Positions 1-10,921 are shown, numbered from the stretch's first letter. The stretch: 64,000 bases of DNA from Crocodylus rhombifer (GCA_038503035.1 JAVSML010000980.1:69286-133285), one strand, 5' to 3'. The notes: a model not told the origin generated them from the letters alone. Made by a program: numbers and translations.

Positions 1-565
1 GAATGCCATCAGTTTTTGGTCTTCCCACTTGGTAAGTGTGTCCAGGTCAGCCTGTATCCCCAGCCTGTCCTCCAGTGTGACTGCCTTCCTCCATAGTTTA
101 GTGTCATCCATGAACTTTACCAGTCTGTATCTGATGCCCGAATCCAGGTTATTAATGAAGATATTGACGAGTATCAGCCTGAGCACTGAGCCCTGGGGGA
201 CTTCACTCGTAAATTTGCGCCATGTTTATTTTTTACCATCAGCCAGTACCCTTTGGGTCTGACTCCGGAGCCAGTTCCCCAGTCATCGGACCATGAGATG
301 GTTGAGGCCACAGTTCCCCAGCTTTATCATAAGGACATCATAGGAGACCAAGTCAAAGGCCTTCTTGAAGTCCAGATAAATGACATCAACCTCATTTCCC
401 TTGTCCAGGCAGTGCATCACCTGGTCATAGAAGGAGATGATGTTGATCAGGCAAGACCTTCCAGTAAAAAAACCATGATGGCTGTCATTCAGGAGGTTAC
501 CTTCAGTTAGCCTGTTGCAGATGGATCCCTTAATAATTTTCTCCAAGATCTTTCCAGGGGTATCT
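1..565 (-). mobile_element. CR1 LINE fragment, reverse transcriptase region
   Basis: The minus strand encodes non-LTR reverse transcriptase segments, with VIYLDFKKAFDLVSYDVL followed by KLGNCGLN. The sequence at 1-282 corresponds to the palm region around PQGS and FADD. The copy is cut by the window edge on its 3' side. Similarity fades at about 565, just past the conserved GKI-type segment. Confidence 0.85.
283..546 (-). pseudogene. CR1 reverse transcriptase fragment, fingers/palm
   Basis: The 87-codon open frame contains the RT segment HGFFTGRSCLINIISFYDQV and the block-A motif VIYLDFKKAFD, whose first aspartate is catalytic in this family. It is a relic of a longer polyprotein: the palm D-D motif lies downstream in another, broken frame. 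Confidence 0.8.
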
Positions 566-1029
566 GATAGCTGTACTTAAGTGGGTAACAACATAATGGA
601 TAACTCTTTTGAGCAGTTAGCTCCAAAGTATTTGAGGTATGGAGTGCTAAGTTGAGGGGAAGTATAGCCCTTTTGGGATAGCAGTAGTGTGCCCTTGGGC
701 AGGAAAGTTGTGAAAAGTTAAGGATGCACCAGCAGCACCAAACTGGCTTACATTTTGAGTGGTGCTGCAAATTGTGACAGAAGTGCTTACTATTCATAAA
801 CTTGTACTGTCCTTTGCACGGCTCTTGATCCAACTCCTTTCACTACTATCCTTGACTACGGGGTACTCTAGGATGATGACAACACGTCTAGTTACAGTGA
901 AATCAGTGAGACTACTCATGTGATGAAGTAGTTGTTGTATGTTCTAGCCAAAGACAATACAGCTTTAGAAAAACATGTTCACTGACAATGGAAACTTCTC
1001 ATCACTTTTTTATGATTCATTCCCACAGT
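566..1029. other. unassigned intronic sequence
   Basis: No coding, repeat-family or structured signal is recognised between the CR1 fragment and the MIR-like piece. Confidence 0.5.
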
Positions 1030-1108
1030 ATCTGAGTATTTTATAAGCATTAATGAACACCTTTGAAAGGAAGTATTTAATTACTACTTGGCAGATAAGA
1101 AATGAAGG
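1030..1108 (-). mobile_element. possible MIR-type SINE relic
   Basis: Read on the minus strand, the order of motifs (TGTGCCTTCATTTCTTATC..., then TTAATGCTTATAAA) resembles the 3' half of a MIR core and tail. It is very diverged and short. Confidence 0.3.
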
Positions 1109-1110
1109 CA

Positions 1111-1580
1111 CATAGAACAATAGAAATTAAGGGCTGGAAGGGACCTTGAAAGATCATTGACTCCAACCCCCCTGCTCTGGGCAAGAATAATGCTGAGATG
1201 GAAAGACACCTTGCTGGGATCATTCAAGTCTCCTTGTGAGGGACCTCCAAGGTTGGGGACTGCACCACCTCCTTGTGAAGTCTATTCCAGATTCTGGTTA
1301 CCCTTACCATAAAGAAGTTCTTCTTTGCATCTAATATGAAACCACCCTCTAACAGTTAATGGCCTGCCATTGCTCCTTGTCCTCCCCTGAGGCACACCTA
1401 GTGAATAGTTTTTGTTTGTTTGTTTGTTTTTCTTTTCTCCCGGCTCCTGATATTTACCCTGACATACTTATAGAAGTCCCCTCTCAGTCTTCTCTTCCCC
1501 AGGCTGAACAGTCCCAGATCCCTTAGTCTTTCCTTAGTTTTTCCTTGTAAGGTTTGTCCTTCAGCCTCTTGATCATTAAG
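1111..1580 (-). mobile_element. CR1 LINE 3' end, old copy
   Basis: Starts with the CR1 3' tail (CATAGAAC...GGGCTGGAAGGGACCTT), then a diverged 3' UTR and the end of the RT frame (LRDLGLFSLGKRRLRGDFYKY). A GTTT-type simple repeat at about 1412-1434 interrupts it. Divergence is high relative to the copy at 29018. Confidence 0.8.
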
Positions 1581-2005
1581 ATTTAAGGTTAAAAACTGCA
1601 ACATGGAAATTCTTCCATATTGCTGCATGGTATCATAGTGGACACCCATGTGTATTATCAATAAGTTTGTTTCATCTTTGATCTTTGATCATTAGCTATT
1701 TGGGTCAGGGATCACTTTATTTTTTGAACAGCTTAAATTATTTTAGTCTGGTCTCTTAAATTTGGAGTTTGTTATATCGTGTCATACTTTTACTTGCATT
1801 ATATGAGCTGAGTGAACTATGTTAACAATGTCCTGGTGGGACAGATGGATGGACAGACAGACACTAGTAAGTACTTAACATTAAGAAAGGTCAACATGAT
1901 GGGACCTCACACATGATACACAGTCATGCCACCTGTCATGCCATACATGCATGGCAGGAAACATGCACTGGCAAGAAGCAAGCTCCCATGGCTGGGAGCC
2001 CCCTC
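1581..2005. other. unassigned intronic sequence
   Basis: No gene or repeat family is recognised. A short GGACAGAT/GGACAGAC array lies near 1838-1862. Confidence 0.45.
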
Positions 2006-2202
2006 ATTTGAGGGTCTTCCAGCCACGGAGGCACTCCATACACCCCGAAGGCTGGGGGATCATACCCCACAACTGTGGGGTTTGTGCACCCCTGGGGCTT
2101 CTGTGATCCCTCACCTTCAGGTGTTTCACATACCCCTAGGGCTGGGGGGGATTGTGGCAGCCATGACCCTGCAGCCTTGGGGGTTTCATGCACCCATAAA
2201 GT
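2006..2202. repeat. degenerate approx. 45-bp tandem repeat
   Basis: Units of about 45 bp recur at least three times, each with a GGCTGGGGG-like head and a GTTTNNNGCACCCC-like end (near 2050, 2095 and 2140). Units differ by many substitutions and the last is longer. Long ORFs on both strands here come from low stop density, not from a gene. Confidence 0.5.
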
Positions 2203-2400
2203 AGCTACACTCTGGTTGGCTAATGGGACGCAGCTGGGTTCCAGCATCTGAAGCTGCAAGACCCAGAGTCAGCAGCTGCTGGGGCTGAGAGTTCCCTTTG
2301 TTGCAGGACTTCCCGGCCAGGGTTGGGCATGATATATACTACAGGCCCATCTGCTACAGGTCTCCCAACCTCAGGGGAGACCCTGCTATATGTGCAAATT

Positions 2401-2476
2401 AAAGTTTGATAGCAACCAGCTCTAAAGTTAGTACACATTTTTGAAGTCTAACTTTATAGCTGGTTGGAACTTTTTA
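2401..2476. repeat. long near-perfect stem-loop
   Basis: The arm at 2413-2431 (CAACCAGCTCTAAAGTTAG) is complementary to 2448-2466 (CTAACTTTATAGCTGGTTG) at 18 of 19 positions, with a 16-nt loop. Outside this, AAAGTT at 2401-2406 can pair with AACTTT near 2468-2473 across an asymmetric bulge. This could be a small foldback transposon or a hairpin RNA precursor; the sequence alone cannot decide. Confidence 0.7.
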
Positions 2477-3234
2477 TAGGGTGATAGGTACTTTGCACAT
2501 GTGGCTGGCCTCAAGGTAGTTGTGCAGTTGACCAGTTAATTGTGTGATACCTGTAATGTGCAGAGGGGGCCGGGCCTTACACTACAATATTATCTTTAGA
2601 ATAAAGCACCATCCGCTGTGCATTTCAGCTTGTAAAATGGAAATGACTATTTTTTGCCATATCTTCAGAATTCTTGCTCCTGGTTTTAGAAACTCTGAAT
2701 GTGTTTCTTTTTGGAGTCCATTTTTATTGTTGTAATAAATCCCACAGAAAAATGGACTCTTACAATGGAAATGACACTAGGTCTTTAATCAAAACAGGAA
2801 GAGTGGTGGAATATTATAAAAATGGATAAATACTTAAAAGGCCATATCGAATGACAGAACTCCAAAAGACTGCTTTCTAAACAAGAAGAATCCACAGCAT
2901 AATTGCATGTAGGAGATAGCTCTGAATTCACTAGTCAAGGACACTTACTGATGCATACCCGTTTTTCTATCAATTTTTCTATCTATTTGGGGCATTTTGG
3001 ATCTGATTTTCCGTGTCATAATGTTGGACAGTTTTTTTCTAAAAGAATTTCTCCTTCCTGGGTTCCCATCTCTGCCCTGTGATGCTTTAAAGATGCCAGT
3101 GAGTCCCTCCTCTGCCTCCCGTATCTTTTTGAGGTAGAAGTTTGCTGGGTCAGATTAAGACCATGAGAGCTCATTAAAGAAAATGTATAAAGGGTTTAGG
3201 TGAGACTGTCTGGAGACGGTAGATGAAGGCATTA
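2477..3234. other. unassigned AT-rich intronic sequence
   Basis: No exon, repeat family or structured element recognised. Confidence 0.5.
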
Positions 3235-3436
3235 TCAGGGTCTGACATTAAAATAGGAGTTCCAGAGTATGGAATGGGCTTCCAAGGGAGGTGGTGCTTT
3301 CCCCTAGCCTGTTCAAGAGGCGATTAGATAGGCATCTGGCTGGGGTTACCTAACTCCAGTGCTCTTTCCTGCCTGGAGCAGGGGGTCGGACCTGATGATC
3401 TATCAGGTCCCTTTCGACTCTAGACATCTATGAAAT
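3235..3436 (+). mobile_element. CR1 LINE 3' end fragment
   Basis: Plus-strand CR1 end: the W-G-L-P-R-E-type end of the RT frame (ATGGGCTTCCAAGGGAGG), then the 3' UTR GGGGTCGGACCTGATGATCT and the terminal CATCTATGAAATC. Severely 5' truncated. Confidence 0.85.
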
Positions 3437-3582
3437 CTTCCGTTTGCATACCATTTATACTGAAGCTAGGACAGAGCTTGTTGGCACCTTTCTAGAGGCT
3501 ATAACTGTTAGCAACTATTGCCACCAGAGCTAAGAACAGCATTAGTAATTAGCTTTAATCATCTCCTAGGCTGCTTGATTAT

Positions 3583-3905
3583 GTGACAAAAAACAAACAA
3601 ATGGTGCTTTAAGCTTGGCACACCCCTGCGCCAAGCACAGTGGATGCCCAGAAGAGCCTCACATAAGTTTGACCTGACTTGCCCAATATCTGTATAGATC
3701 AGGTGCTTCAGTGGGACTTCTTGGCAGTTTTATCTAATAGACGATTCAATCAGGTTTAGATAAAGCCACCAAAAAGCCCTGTTGAAGCATCCGATCTATA
3801 CACATGCTGTGGAGCCGGGTCAAAGCTGCCTCTTCCAGTAAAGTGCTGGGGGTTTTTTGTTTTTGTTTTGTTTCATATCTGTCAGCACCCCTAATCTGTA
3901 CCCTT
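3583..3905. mobile_element. palindromic foldback element
   Basis: The inner arms 3691-3737 and 3756-3802 are inverted copies matching at about 37 of 47 positions, with an 18-nt centre. Complementarity continues outward in weaker form: GAAGAGCC near 3650 against GCCTCTTCC near 3829, and an AAACAAACAAA tract near 3590 against TTTGTTTTTG near 3860. All ten inner differences are transitions. No TSD was identified. Probably a non-autonomous foldback transposon. Confidence 0.65.
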
Positions 3906-4065
3906 TTTTTTAGGCACCAGTGTGAAACTTGGATTGTCACAACCTGAAATGTGTACCTGAACTTTGTCATCTAAGTGGTTTCTTCATGTAAAGGCAACTA
4001 GCTCATTCTTTTGTAGTACAGTTAGAGGAAGAGAAAAGGGGAATGGTAGAGGTGGACACTTTTTG

Positions 4066-4200
4066 CCTGGTAGCCTAGTGATTAGAGGACTTGCTTAGGA
4101 AGTTGAAGAACCAGTTCTAGTTCTTCTTTAGCCCAAGGACAGTTTTATAATCACCAGGCCAGGGGCTAAGATGGGTTGAAGGCAAAATCTGTTGAAGCTG
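4066..4200 (+). mobile_element. tRNA-headed SINE relic
   Basis: TAGCCTAGTGATTAGAGG at 4071 resembles a pol III A box in a tRNA head. CCAGTTCTAGTTCTT at 4111 sits where a B box would be, about 40 bp on. Both boxes are degenerate and no cloverleaf is complete, so this is a SINE relic rather than a tRNA gene. The body family is unknown. Confidence 0.4.
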
Positions 4201-4750
4201 AGGTCACTGGAAGGGGCTTAATGTAACTTAACTGACCTTCAAGCTGTTGGCTTGCATTTGTGTTGACTACCAAATATAACCCCTCTGAGAAGTTAAGTTT
4301 GATGGCTCCTAATTTGTGAGCTCAACAGCCAGAGATAGGTGCCAAGATGCTACAATGGTGACTTCTAGGAATGCAGAACAGAGTAACTGGCATCTAAGTA
4401 GCTTTTCCAGTGAAAATGTATGTACCCAGAAGTAAGTCTGAGCTAAGTGGAGTTTCTCTAAATCACTGCCTTTAACTTAGGTTAAATTTCGGTGCATATG
4501 TCCAATTTAAGACTCAGTTCTTTTTTGTGCACGTGTGTGTATGTGAACTCACTCTCAGATATGACAGTAAAGGAAAGGAGGTTATATAAGTATGTAGAAT
4601 TGATGCAATGACCCCTCTTGCAGATGTTACATCTATCATACATTACAAGTGAGTTTACAAGGCCAAAAAAGCAAACTGCTAAATATTCACCTTGTTTATT
4701 CCACTAAAAAAATGGCTGATCAGACACGCAAATGGTGGGTCTGTATTATA
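4201..4750. other. unassigned intronic sequence
   Basis: No coding or repeat signal recognised. Confidence 0.5.
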
Positions 4751-5379
4751 GGTTCATAGACGTAGGGTCAGACGTAAGCAGATCATCAGGTCTGACCCCC
4801 TGCCCTGGGGAGGAATGAATACTGCGCTTATATGACCCCTGGTAAATTTAAGCTCATATGACCCAAGCTAGGTAATTATCAAGCCTCCTTTTAAAGACCC
4901 CTAAGGTAGGAGCCAGCAGTACTTCCCTTGGAAGCTGGTTCCAGATCCTGGCTACCCTGACTGTGAAGTAGTGCCTCCTGATATCTATCCTGAACCTACT
5001 CTCAATCAACTTGTGGACGTTATTCCTTGTTACTCGGGGAGGTGCTCAGGGAACAGGGTCTCACCCGTTTCGCTCTGGCCCCCCTGGTAAGTTTATAGAT
5101 GGCCACTAGATCCCCGCTCAGCCTTCTCTTGTGAAGGCTGAACAGGTTCAGGTCCTGTAGCCTCTCTTCATGGGGTCTGCCCTGCTGCCTCTGATCATGT
5201 GAGTGGCCCTCCTCTTGACCTCTCAATGCTGGCCACATCCCTTCTGAAGTATGGTGCCAAGAACTGGATGCAGTACTCCAACTGTGGCCTGAGCAGTGTC
5301 GCATAGAGGGGGAGGACCACCTCCTTGGATCTGCTTATGATGCATCTGCTGGATACATGCCTTACTGACTGCCTTACTG

Positions 5380-6058
5380 TTCATAGATTTCATAGACATC
5401 AGGGCTGGAAGGGACCTTGGGAGATCATCGAGTCCAGCCCCCTGCCCAAAGGGCAGGATGTCAGCTGGGGTCATAGGATCCCAGCAAGATAAGCATCCAA
5501 TTTACTCTCGAAGGTGTTCAATGTAGGTGCTTGAACCACCTCCGCTGGCAGACTGTTCCAGACCTTGGGGGCTCGGACAATAAAGAAATTCTTCCTTATG
5601 TCCAGCCTGAAACGGTCTTGCAGGAGTTTGTGACCATTCGACCTTGTCATCCCTTGGGGCACTCTGGTGAACAAACGTTCCCCCAGATCCTGGTGGTCAC
5701 CCCTGATAAACGTATAGGTGGCCATCAGATCACCCCTGAGCCTGCGCTTTTCCAGGCTGAAGAGTCCCATGTCTCTCAGCCTATCATCGTAAGATCTGTT
5801 TTCCTGACCTCTGATCTTGCGCGTGGCTCTCCTCTGGACTCTCTCAAGCTTCTCCACATCCTTTTTGAATTGTGGAGCCCAAAACTGGACGCAGTACTCC
5901 AGCTGCGGCCTCACCAAGGCCGAGTACAAGGGGAAAATGACGTCCCGGGATTTGCTCGAGAAGCATCTATGGATGCAAGGCAGCGTTTTGGTCGCTTTAT
6001 TAGCCGCAGCATCGCATTGCAGGCTCATGTTCATCTTGTAGTCAATGATGACCCCTGT
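5380..6058 (-). mobile_element. young CR1 LINE 3' end nested in older CR1
   Basis: The tail TTCATAGATTTCATAGACATC, a 3' UTR and about 187 open codons of RT C-terminus make a 5'-truncated insertion. By eye it differs from the plus-strand copy at 29018-30150 at about 13 of 187 residues, so both belong to one young subfamily. It shares the orientation of its host element. No clear target duplication, as expected for CR1. Confidence 0.9.
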
Positions 6059-6067
6059 TGTCCTCAC
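5471..6067 (-). pseudogene. CR1 RT C-terminal domain, open frame
   Basis: The 198-codon frame spans the RT thumb and C-terminal region ([34 protein letters not shown]) and ends ...KLDAYLAGIL, the normal CR1 ORF2 terminus. The catalytic palm is absent because of 5' truncation. The first few codons lie in the host element junction. Confidence 0.85.
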
Positions 6068-6437
6068 ATTGGCAGCCCATGTTCATTTTAGAATCAATAA
6101 TGATCATTTTAGAATCAATAATGACTCCAAGATCTCTTTCTGCCACTGTGCTTTCGAGAAGGGAGTTCCCCAACCCGTAGGTATGCTGCTGGTTCTTTAT
6201 GCCCAAGTGCAGTACCCTGTACTTGTCAGTATTGAATTCCATCCTATTCACATTCACCCACCCCTGTAACCTGTCCAGGTCCAGTTGTATCCTGTCCGTC
6301 CCTTCTAGCTTGCCCACCTCACCCCAAATCTTAGTGTCATCAGCACATTTGAACAGGGTGCTTTTCACCCCCTTGTCCAAGTCACTAATAAACTGAACAG
6401 TACAGGCCCAAGCCCTGGGGGACTCCACTGCCCACAT
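6042..6437 (-). pseudogene. CR1 RT palm remnant of the older element
   Basis: Contains FISDLDKGVKSTLFKCADDTKIWG, in which the catalytic FADD-type motif reads CADD, then NTDKYRVLHLGIKNQQH. Belongs to the interrupted 4751-7690 copy; a short local duplication (ATCATTTTAGAATCAATA) sits at its C-terminal end near 6080-6122. Confidence 0.75.
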
Positions 6438-6457
6438 CCCTCCAGGTTGAATATGAC

Positions 6458-6709
6458 CTATCTGCCACCAGTCTCTGGGTGTGGCCCCCTAGCCAATTTG
6501 CAACCGGTCTGACTATAGGCATCAATGCCACAGTTGCTTAGGTTTTTAATGAGAATGGGATGGGAGACCATGTCAAAGGCCTTCCTGAAGTCCAGAAAGG
6601 CTACATCCACCACATCTGTGTTCAATGATTTTGTGATCTGATCGTAGAAGGCAATCAGGTTGGTCTGACTAATGAACCTAATGTACCCATGCTGGTTGCC
6701 CTTGAGCAT
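6458..6709 (-). pseudogene. CR1 RT block-A remnant
   Basis: Encodes [20 protein letters not shown], the RT block-A segment with its catalytic aspartate, followed by KNLSNCGIDAY. Frameshifted relative to the palm remnant. Confidence 0.75.
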
Positions 6710-6962
6710 CAGCCCCGCTGCTGGTCCCTCACAGATGTGATCCCCAATAATTTTCTCAAGGAGCTTCCCCAGGACTGAATTAAAATTAATGGCCTATAGT
6801 TGCCTGGGTCCTCAGTTTTATGAAAATGGTGACCACAATGGCCAGGACCAGGTCTAGCAAGGCATTCCCCCTGGTGGGACTGTGTACCTCCTGGGTTAGG
6901 GGGAGGTCTTGTATCGCAGCAAGGAACCTACATGAGCGGTCAGACCTGGCTGACTGCTCCTC

Positions 6963-7277
6963 TCAGCAAATGTCCAGGTAGTTTAGATCACCCATGATGA
7001 CCACATCCCTTGACTTAACTGTCTCTGCGAGCAGAACAGAGAATTCCTGGTCCAGCTCTTCCCCCTGGTTGGGTGGTCTGTAGTAGACCCCCACTGTTAA
7101 GGCCCTTTCCCCCCGACCCCCTTGTATTCTGACCCAGAACACTTCAGTTTGCCCTTCCTCTGACCCCATCCTGTTAGTTGAGGACATGTATTGCTCTTTG
7201 ACATAGAGCGCCATGCCCCTGCCTTTCCTCCCTGTTCTGTTCTGCCTGCATAGTCTGTAGCCCCTAATGTTTACCAC
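6963..7277 (-). pseudogene. CR1 endonuclease remnant
   Basis: Encodes GRKGRGMALYVKEQY, VGVYYRPPNQ and VVIMGDLN, which are successive motifs of the apurinic-type endonuclease that nicks target DNA for CR1. The C-terminal catalytic SDH motif is missing because of the fusion deletion at about 6838. Confidence 0.85.
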
Positions 7278-7744
7278 CCAGTTGTGGGTTGAATCCCACC
7301 AGGTTTCAGTGAGTCTGGGTTTGCACTAGCTATCCAGAAGGCAAGTTCCTTCTGCTTATTCCCCATACTTTGAGCATAAATGTAAAGGCATTTAAGGCCT
7401 CCTATTGGTGCATGCACCCTCTTCCCCCCCAATTTTTAGGACTATCTGGACCTTTGTTACTTACCTGGGTACTTCTTGTGCCTGTCACCTGTTTTGGCTG
7501 GGAGGTGTCCTCATGTCCTCCTATGGCTCCATCCCTTGGTGAAGCTAGTTTAAAGCATGCCATACAAGATCAGCCAATCTGGAAGAAACGACACACTTGC
7601 CTTTAGGGGAGAGGTGAAGTCCATTCCACCTGAGTATGCCCCCTGTGTGAAAATGCAGGTTGTTGTCTAGGAATCCGAGGCCTTCCTCGGGATCAAAAAA
7701 AGTTGTTCAACTTCTCATGTTCAGGCAGTAACAACATTGTTGGC

Positions 7745-8028
7745 AGAAGCTCCTGGCCCTGCCCCAGTCCCTCCCTTATAGAGGGACCCTCGATCTGCCT
7801 CCCCCCCATGCCCTTCCCTCCCCTCTTACCCCTTCCCCACAATAAACTTACCAGCCAGACCTGGCTGCTCTCCATGCTGTCAAGCAGTGCTCCTTATCGC
7901 CTGCATGCTGTGTTGTGGCTGCACACATGCATGTGGCATTTATTGGCCACATCAGAGAAAAAAAGCCATTGCCGATGTTCTCAATTTTCCATATATTGGT
8001 GCTGATCCGATACATCGGTCCCGTCTCT
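7745..8028. mobile_element. fragment of TIR element family also seen at 36152-37303
   Basis: C-rich sequence, then ACTTACCAG..., GCATTTATTGGCCACATCA and the end GATCCGATACATCGG align in order with the last about 250 bp of the element at 36152-37303. Only this end is present, ending near TCTCTAG. It abuts the CR1 copy. Confidence 0.55.
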
Positions 8029-8059
8029 AGCAGCAATGGGACAGAACTGCCTATGAGCT

Positions 8060-8150
8060 TTAAAGCTTGGGCACTAGCAGCTCATTAAAGCACCAGCAAT
8101 TTTTAAACTGTAAGGTTGCCAGTGCTTTAATCTTTTTCACCAGCTCCCGC
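8060..8150. repeat. imperfect inverted repeat
   Basis: 8084-8099 (ATTAAAGCACCAGCAA) pairs with 8116-8131 at 14 of 16 positions around a 16-nt loop. Weaker pairing extends outward through GGGCACTAGC and CAGCTCCCG. Likely a worn foldback MITE. Confidence 0.45.
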
Positions 8151-10137
8151 AAGGGTTGATTGGGTAGCAGAGATTGTTCCCACTGGTGGCTTGTAGGAAG
8201 CCCCAACAGAGCTTGCAATGGCAACCAGAGGTGAGCAGCCAAGTGTCATTGGTCATGTCTTGCTCATCAGCTCCCTATCACTGTGCTTCCCCCACCCTTG
8301 CTGGAGAGCACACCTTTGTGGTAACGTTTTCATGCTTCAGGCAGGGGTTTGTGCATGTGTGGCCACGTATGTTGCACTGTTTCTATAGTGCAGCATACTC
8401 ACAGCTTGCCAAAAATAATGTTGCAGTCCACCATCTTACCATAATGCACAATCTCCGATATCCATTTGTTCCTTTCGAGTTTCAGCTTCGCTTGTAGGTG
8501 GTCTGGACTTAACCTGTACTCTGTGTTTCCTGTGGAATTAAATGCAATAGCAGCATGTGGAGTTATTTTTGTGTATTGTGGGTCTCAGCCTATTATGTTC
8601 ATGCTAAGCTTTAATTATAAAGGATTTTCCCTCCCCCCATTCTGAACTATGTTGAGTCAGTTGATTTATTACTGCTTCATTTTACTTGCCTTGAGAGAAT
8701 TAGTTTAATGGCTTGTTTACTTACTACTTTTTATTAGGGTAGCTCTACTGTGAACATAGAATGGATTTTACAGACCATCAACATCCCAACCTGCACAAAG
8801 CTTTTCTTTTTGTCTGAGTGATAAAGTATATATTTATGGGGTTGCTCCTGATAGCAGAATGATGGCAAAAGTAGCTGTTTTCCTGCTGTTTCTCTCTCCT
8901 TTTCCCCCCACCCCCCTTTAAAGAAAGGAGTCTCCAAGGACAAGAACCTAATATCATGTTTTCATTCTAAATGAAACTAGATACCGTATGTGACACTGTA
9001 CTTTCCCAACCTGCCTCCACTTGTTTATATAGGTGTCCATACAGGAATGTGGATATTTAAAGTTAAAGCTGATAAACACACAAGTTAATGGGTCACAGTC
9101 TAGAACTGTTGCATCTCTATCAACCTTTGTCAGTTTTAGATCTACAAACATGACTCACTTTTCACTCACTCCCCCACTTAGGTTTGCAAGCCTGAGAGGT
9201 AGATTTGAAATTATCGTTTGAATGTGCTGCATATCTCCCTGTGAAATCTTCCTTTTGTTTTTCTCGAGTCTCCCTTATCTGGAAACCTTCACCACATTTC
9301 ATGAAAAGTCCGTTCATCCTGTAACATGCAGGCATTGCCTATATTTTGTTTCTTACTTCCTGAAATGTAATTGATACCTCCTATTTCTTAGGAACAGATA
9401 CTATATTGGGCTTAAGCAAACATTGTTTTACTGAAAGATTTTTTGAGTAAATTTTCTTATTCCCATCCCACATGTTCAGATTAAAAAGTGTTTACTGATA
9501 GCTGAAGGAAATGCACATGGAAAGATATTTTGAAATATGTTGTCAGGACAACTGTGCTCATACCTTGACATTGTTTTTTGCATCTTAAGGTTGGTTTATG
9601 CACACAATTTGGATAACTCTATTTTTAGGCTGTGCTTTTTTTTTTTTTTTTAACCAGCCTAATTATACTGATGTAACCTCTAGTGTAGACAGATTATGAT
9701 GATTGTTATTATAAAACATGTCCATATCTGTATCAATATAAAGCACCTTTACCATGAAGCAACAGCTTTAAATTGCATTAGTCGAGTGATAAGAACCCCA
9801 TAGGTGAGCAAAAAAATTATAGTCATAAGGCTGGAAATTGGGAAATGGCAATAGTGCCGTAAAGGAGAGAGAAGTGAGAATAATGGGGCATGCTTCCAAA
9901 CATTTGAGCTGTTTATGCCCAAGTACCAGTAGAATGAAGAATAAACAAAAACTAAAACTAGATCAAATTAGATCAAAACTGTGATACAAATTGTGTATTA
10001 TGGGACAAACTGAAAGACTGGAATAGAAGGGCATGGCTTGTTTACAAAGAACAATGAGGTTAAAATGGAGAGGGGGAAATGGCTGTGAAATGATAGAAAT
10101 TTAGAAAGAGGCTTTTTTTTAAAGTTTCTGAGTAAAA
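8151..10137. other. unassigned AT-rich intronic sequence
   Basis: No exon, TE family or RNA gene recognised. Contains a T run near 9636-9650 and short ORFs with no recognisable product. Confidence 0.5.
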
Positions 10138-10921
10138 ATCATAGAATCATAACAAGTTAAGGTTAGAAGGGACTGCAGGAGGTCATCAGTTCAACCCCCT
10201 GCTCAAAGCAGAGCCATCCCCAACTAGATCATCCCAGGTTTTGAAAACCTCCAAGAATGGAGCTTCCACCACCTCTCTGGGTAACTAGTTCAAGTGTTTT
10301 ATTACCCTCATAGTGAGAAAATTTTTCCTAGTGTCTAACCTAAACTTCCCTTGCTTCAGCTTGAGATCATTGCTCCTTGTTCTGTCATCTGCCATCACAG
10401 AACAGTCTAGCTCCATCCACTTTTGAACCCCACTTCAGGTAGTTGAAAGCTGCTATTAAGTCCCTTCTCTGTTTCCTCTTCTCTAGACTAAATAAGCCCA
10501 GTTCCCTCAGCCTTTCCTCAGAAGTCATGTCCCCCAGCCGCCTCTCTGCTGGACTCTCTTCAATTTGTCCACATCCTTTCTGTAGTGGGGGGCGCAAAAC
10601 TGAATACAGTACTCCAGATGTGGCCTCACCAGTGCTGAATAGAGGGAAATAATCACTTCCCTTGACCTACTGGCAACACACCTACCAATACAGCCCAGTA
10701 TGCTGTTAGCCTTCTTTGCAACAAGGGCCCACTGCTGGCTCATATTCAGCTTATTTTCCACTGTAACCCTCAAGTCCTTTTCTGGAGAGCTGTTGCCCAG
10801 CCAGTCAGCCCCCAGGTTGTAGTGGTGCATGGGATTGCTCCGTCTTAAGTGCAGGACTGTGTACTTGTCCTTGTCAAACTACATGAGATTCTTTAGGCCC
10901 AATCCTCCAATTTGCCTAGGT
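10138..10921 (-). mobile_element. CR1 LINE 3' region
   Basis: Begins with ATAGAATCATAACAAGTTAAGG (3' tail) and runs through a long 3' UTR into the RT C-terminus. It belongs to a different, older CR1 subfamily from the copies at 5380 and 29018. Ends where the hAT-type element at 10922 starts. Confidence 0.85.
10525..10830 (-). pseudogene. CR1 RT C-terminal remnant
   Basis: Encodes SPEKDLRVTVENKLNMSQQWALVAKKANSILGCIGR and [35 protein letters not shown], the CR1 thumb and C-terminal region. Lacks the palm. Confidence 0.8.

Larger units (their letters stand above)
4751..7690 (-). mobile_element. CR1 LINE, long copy interrupted by a younger CR1
   Basis: Minus-strand copy running from its 3' tail (GGTTCATAGACGTAGGGTC) through 3' UTR, RT, endonuclease and the end of the ORF1/linker region near 7690. 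A second CR1 (5380-6058) splits it within the RT C-terminal region: sequence before 5380 and after 6058 joins up when compared with the intact order at 22700-22900. A deletion near 6838 also fuses RT to a distant endonuclease segment, removing the region between them. Many stops and frameshifts; not active. Confidence 0.9.

Noticed and set aside
2413..2466. Calling the hairpin a miRNA gene
   Set aside because: Structure alone is not evidence of processing; kept as an inverted repeat and raised as a finding.
4066..4135. True tRNA gene
   Set aside because: B box degenerate and acceptor/anticodon stems do not pair into a cloverleaf.
5531..6091. 186-codon plus-strand ORF
   Set aside because: Antisense shadow of the CR1 reverse transcriptase frame.
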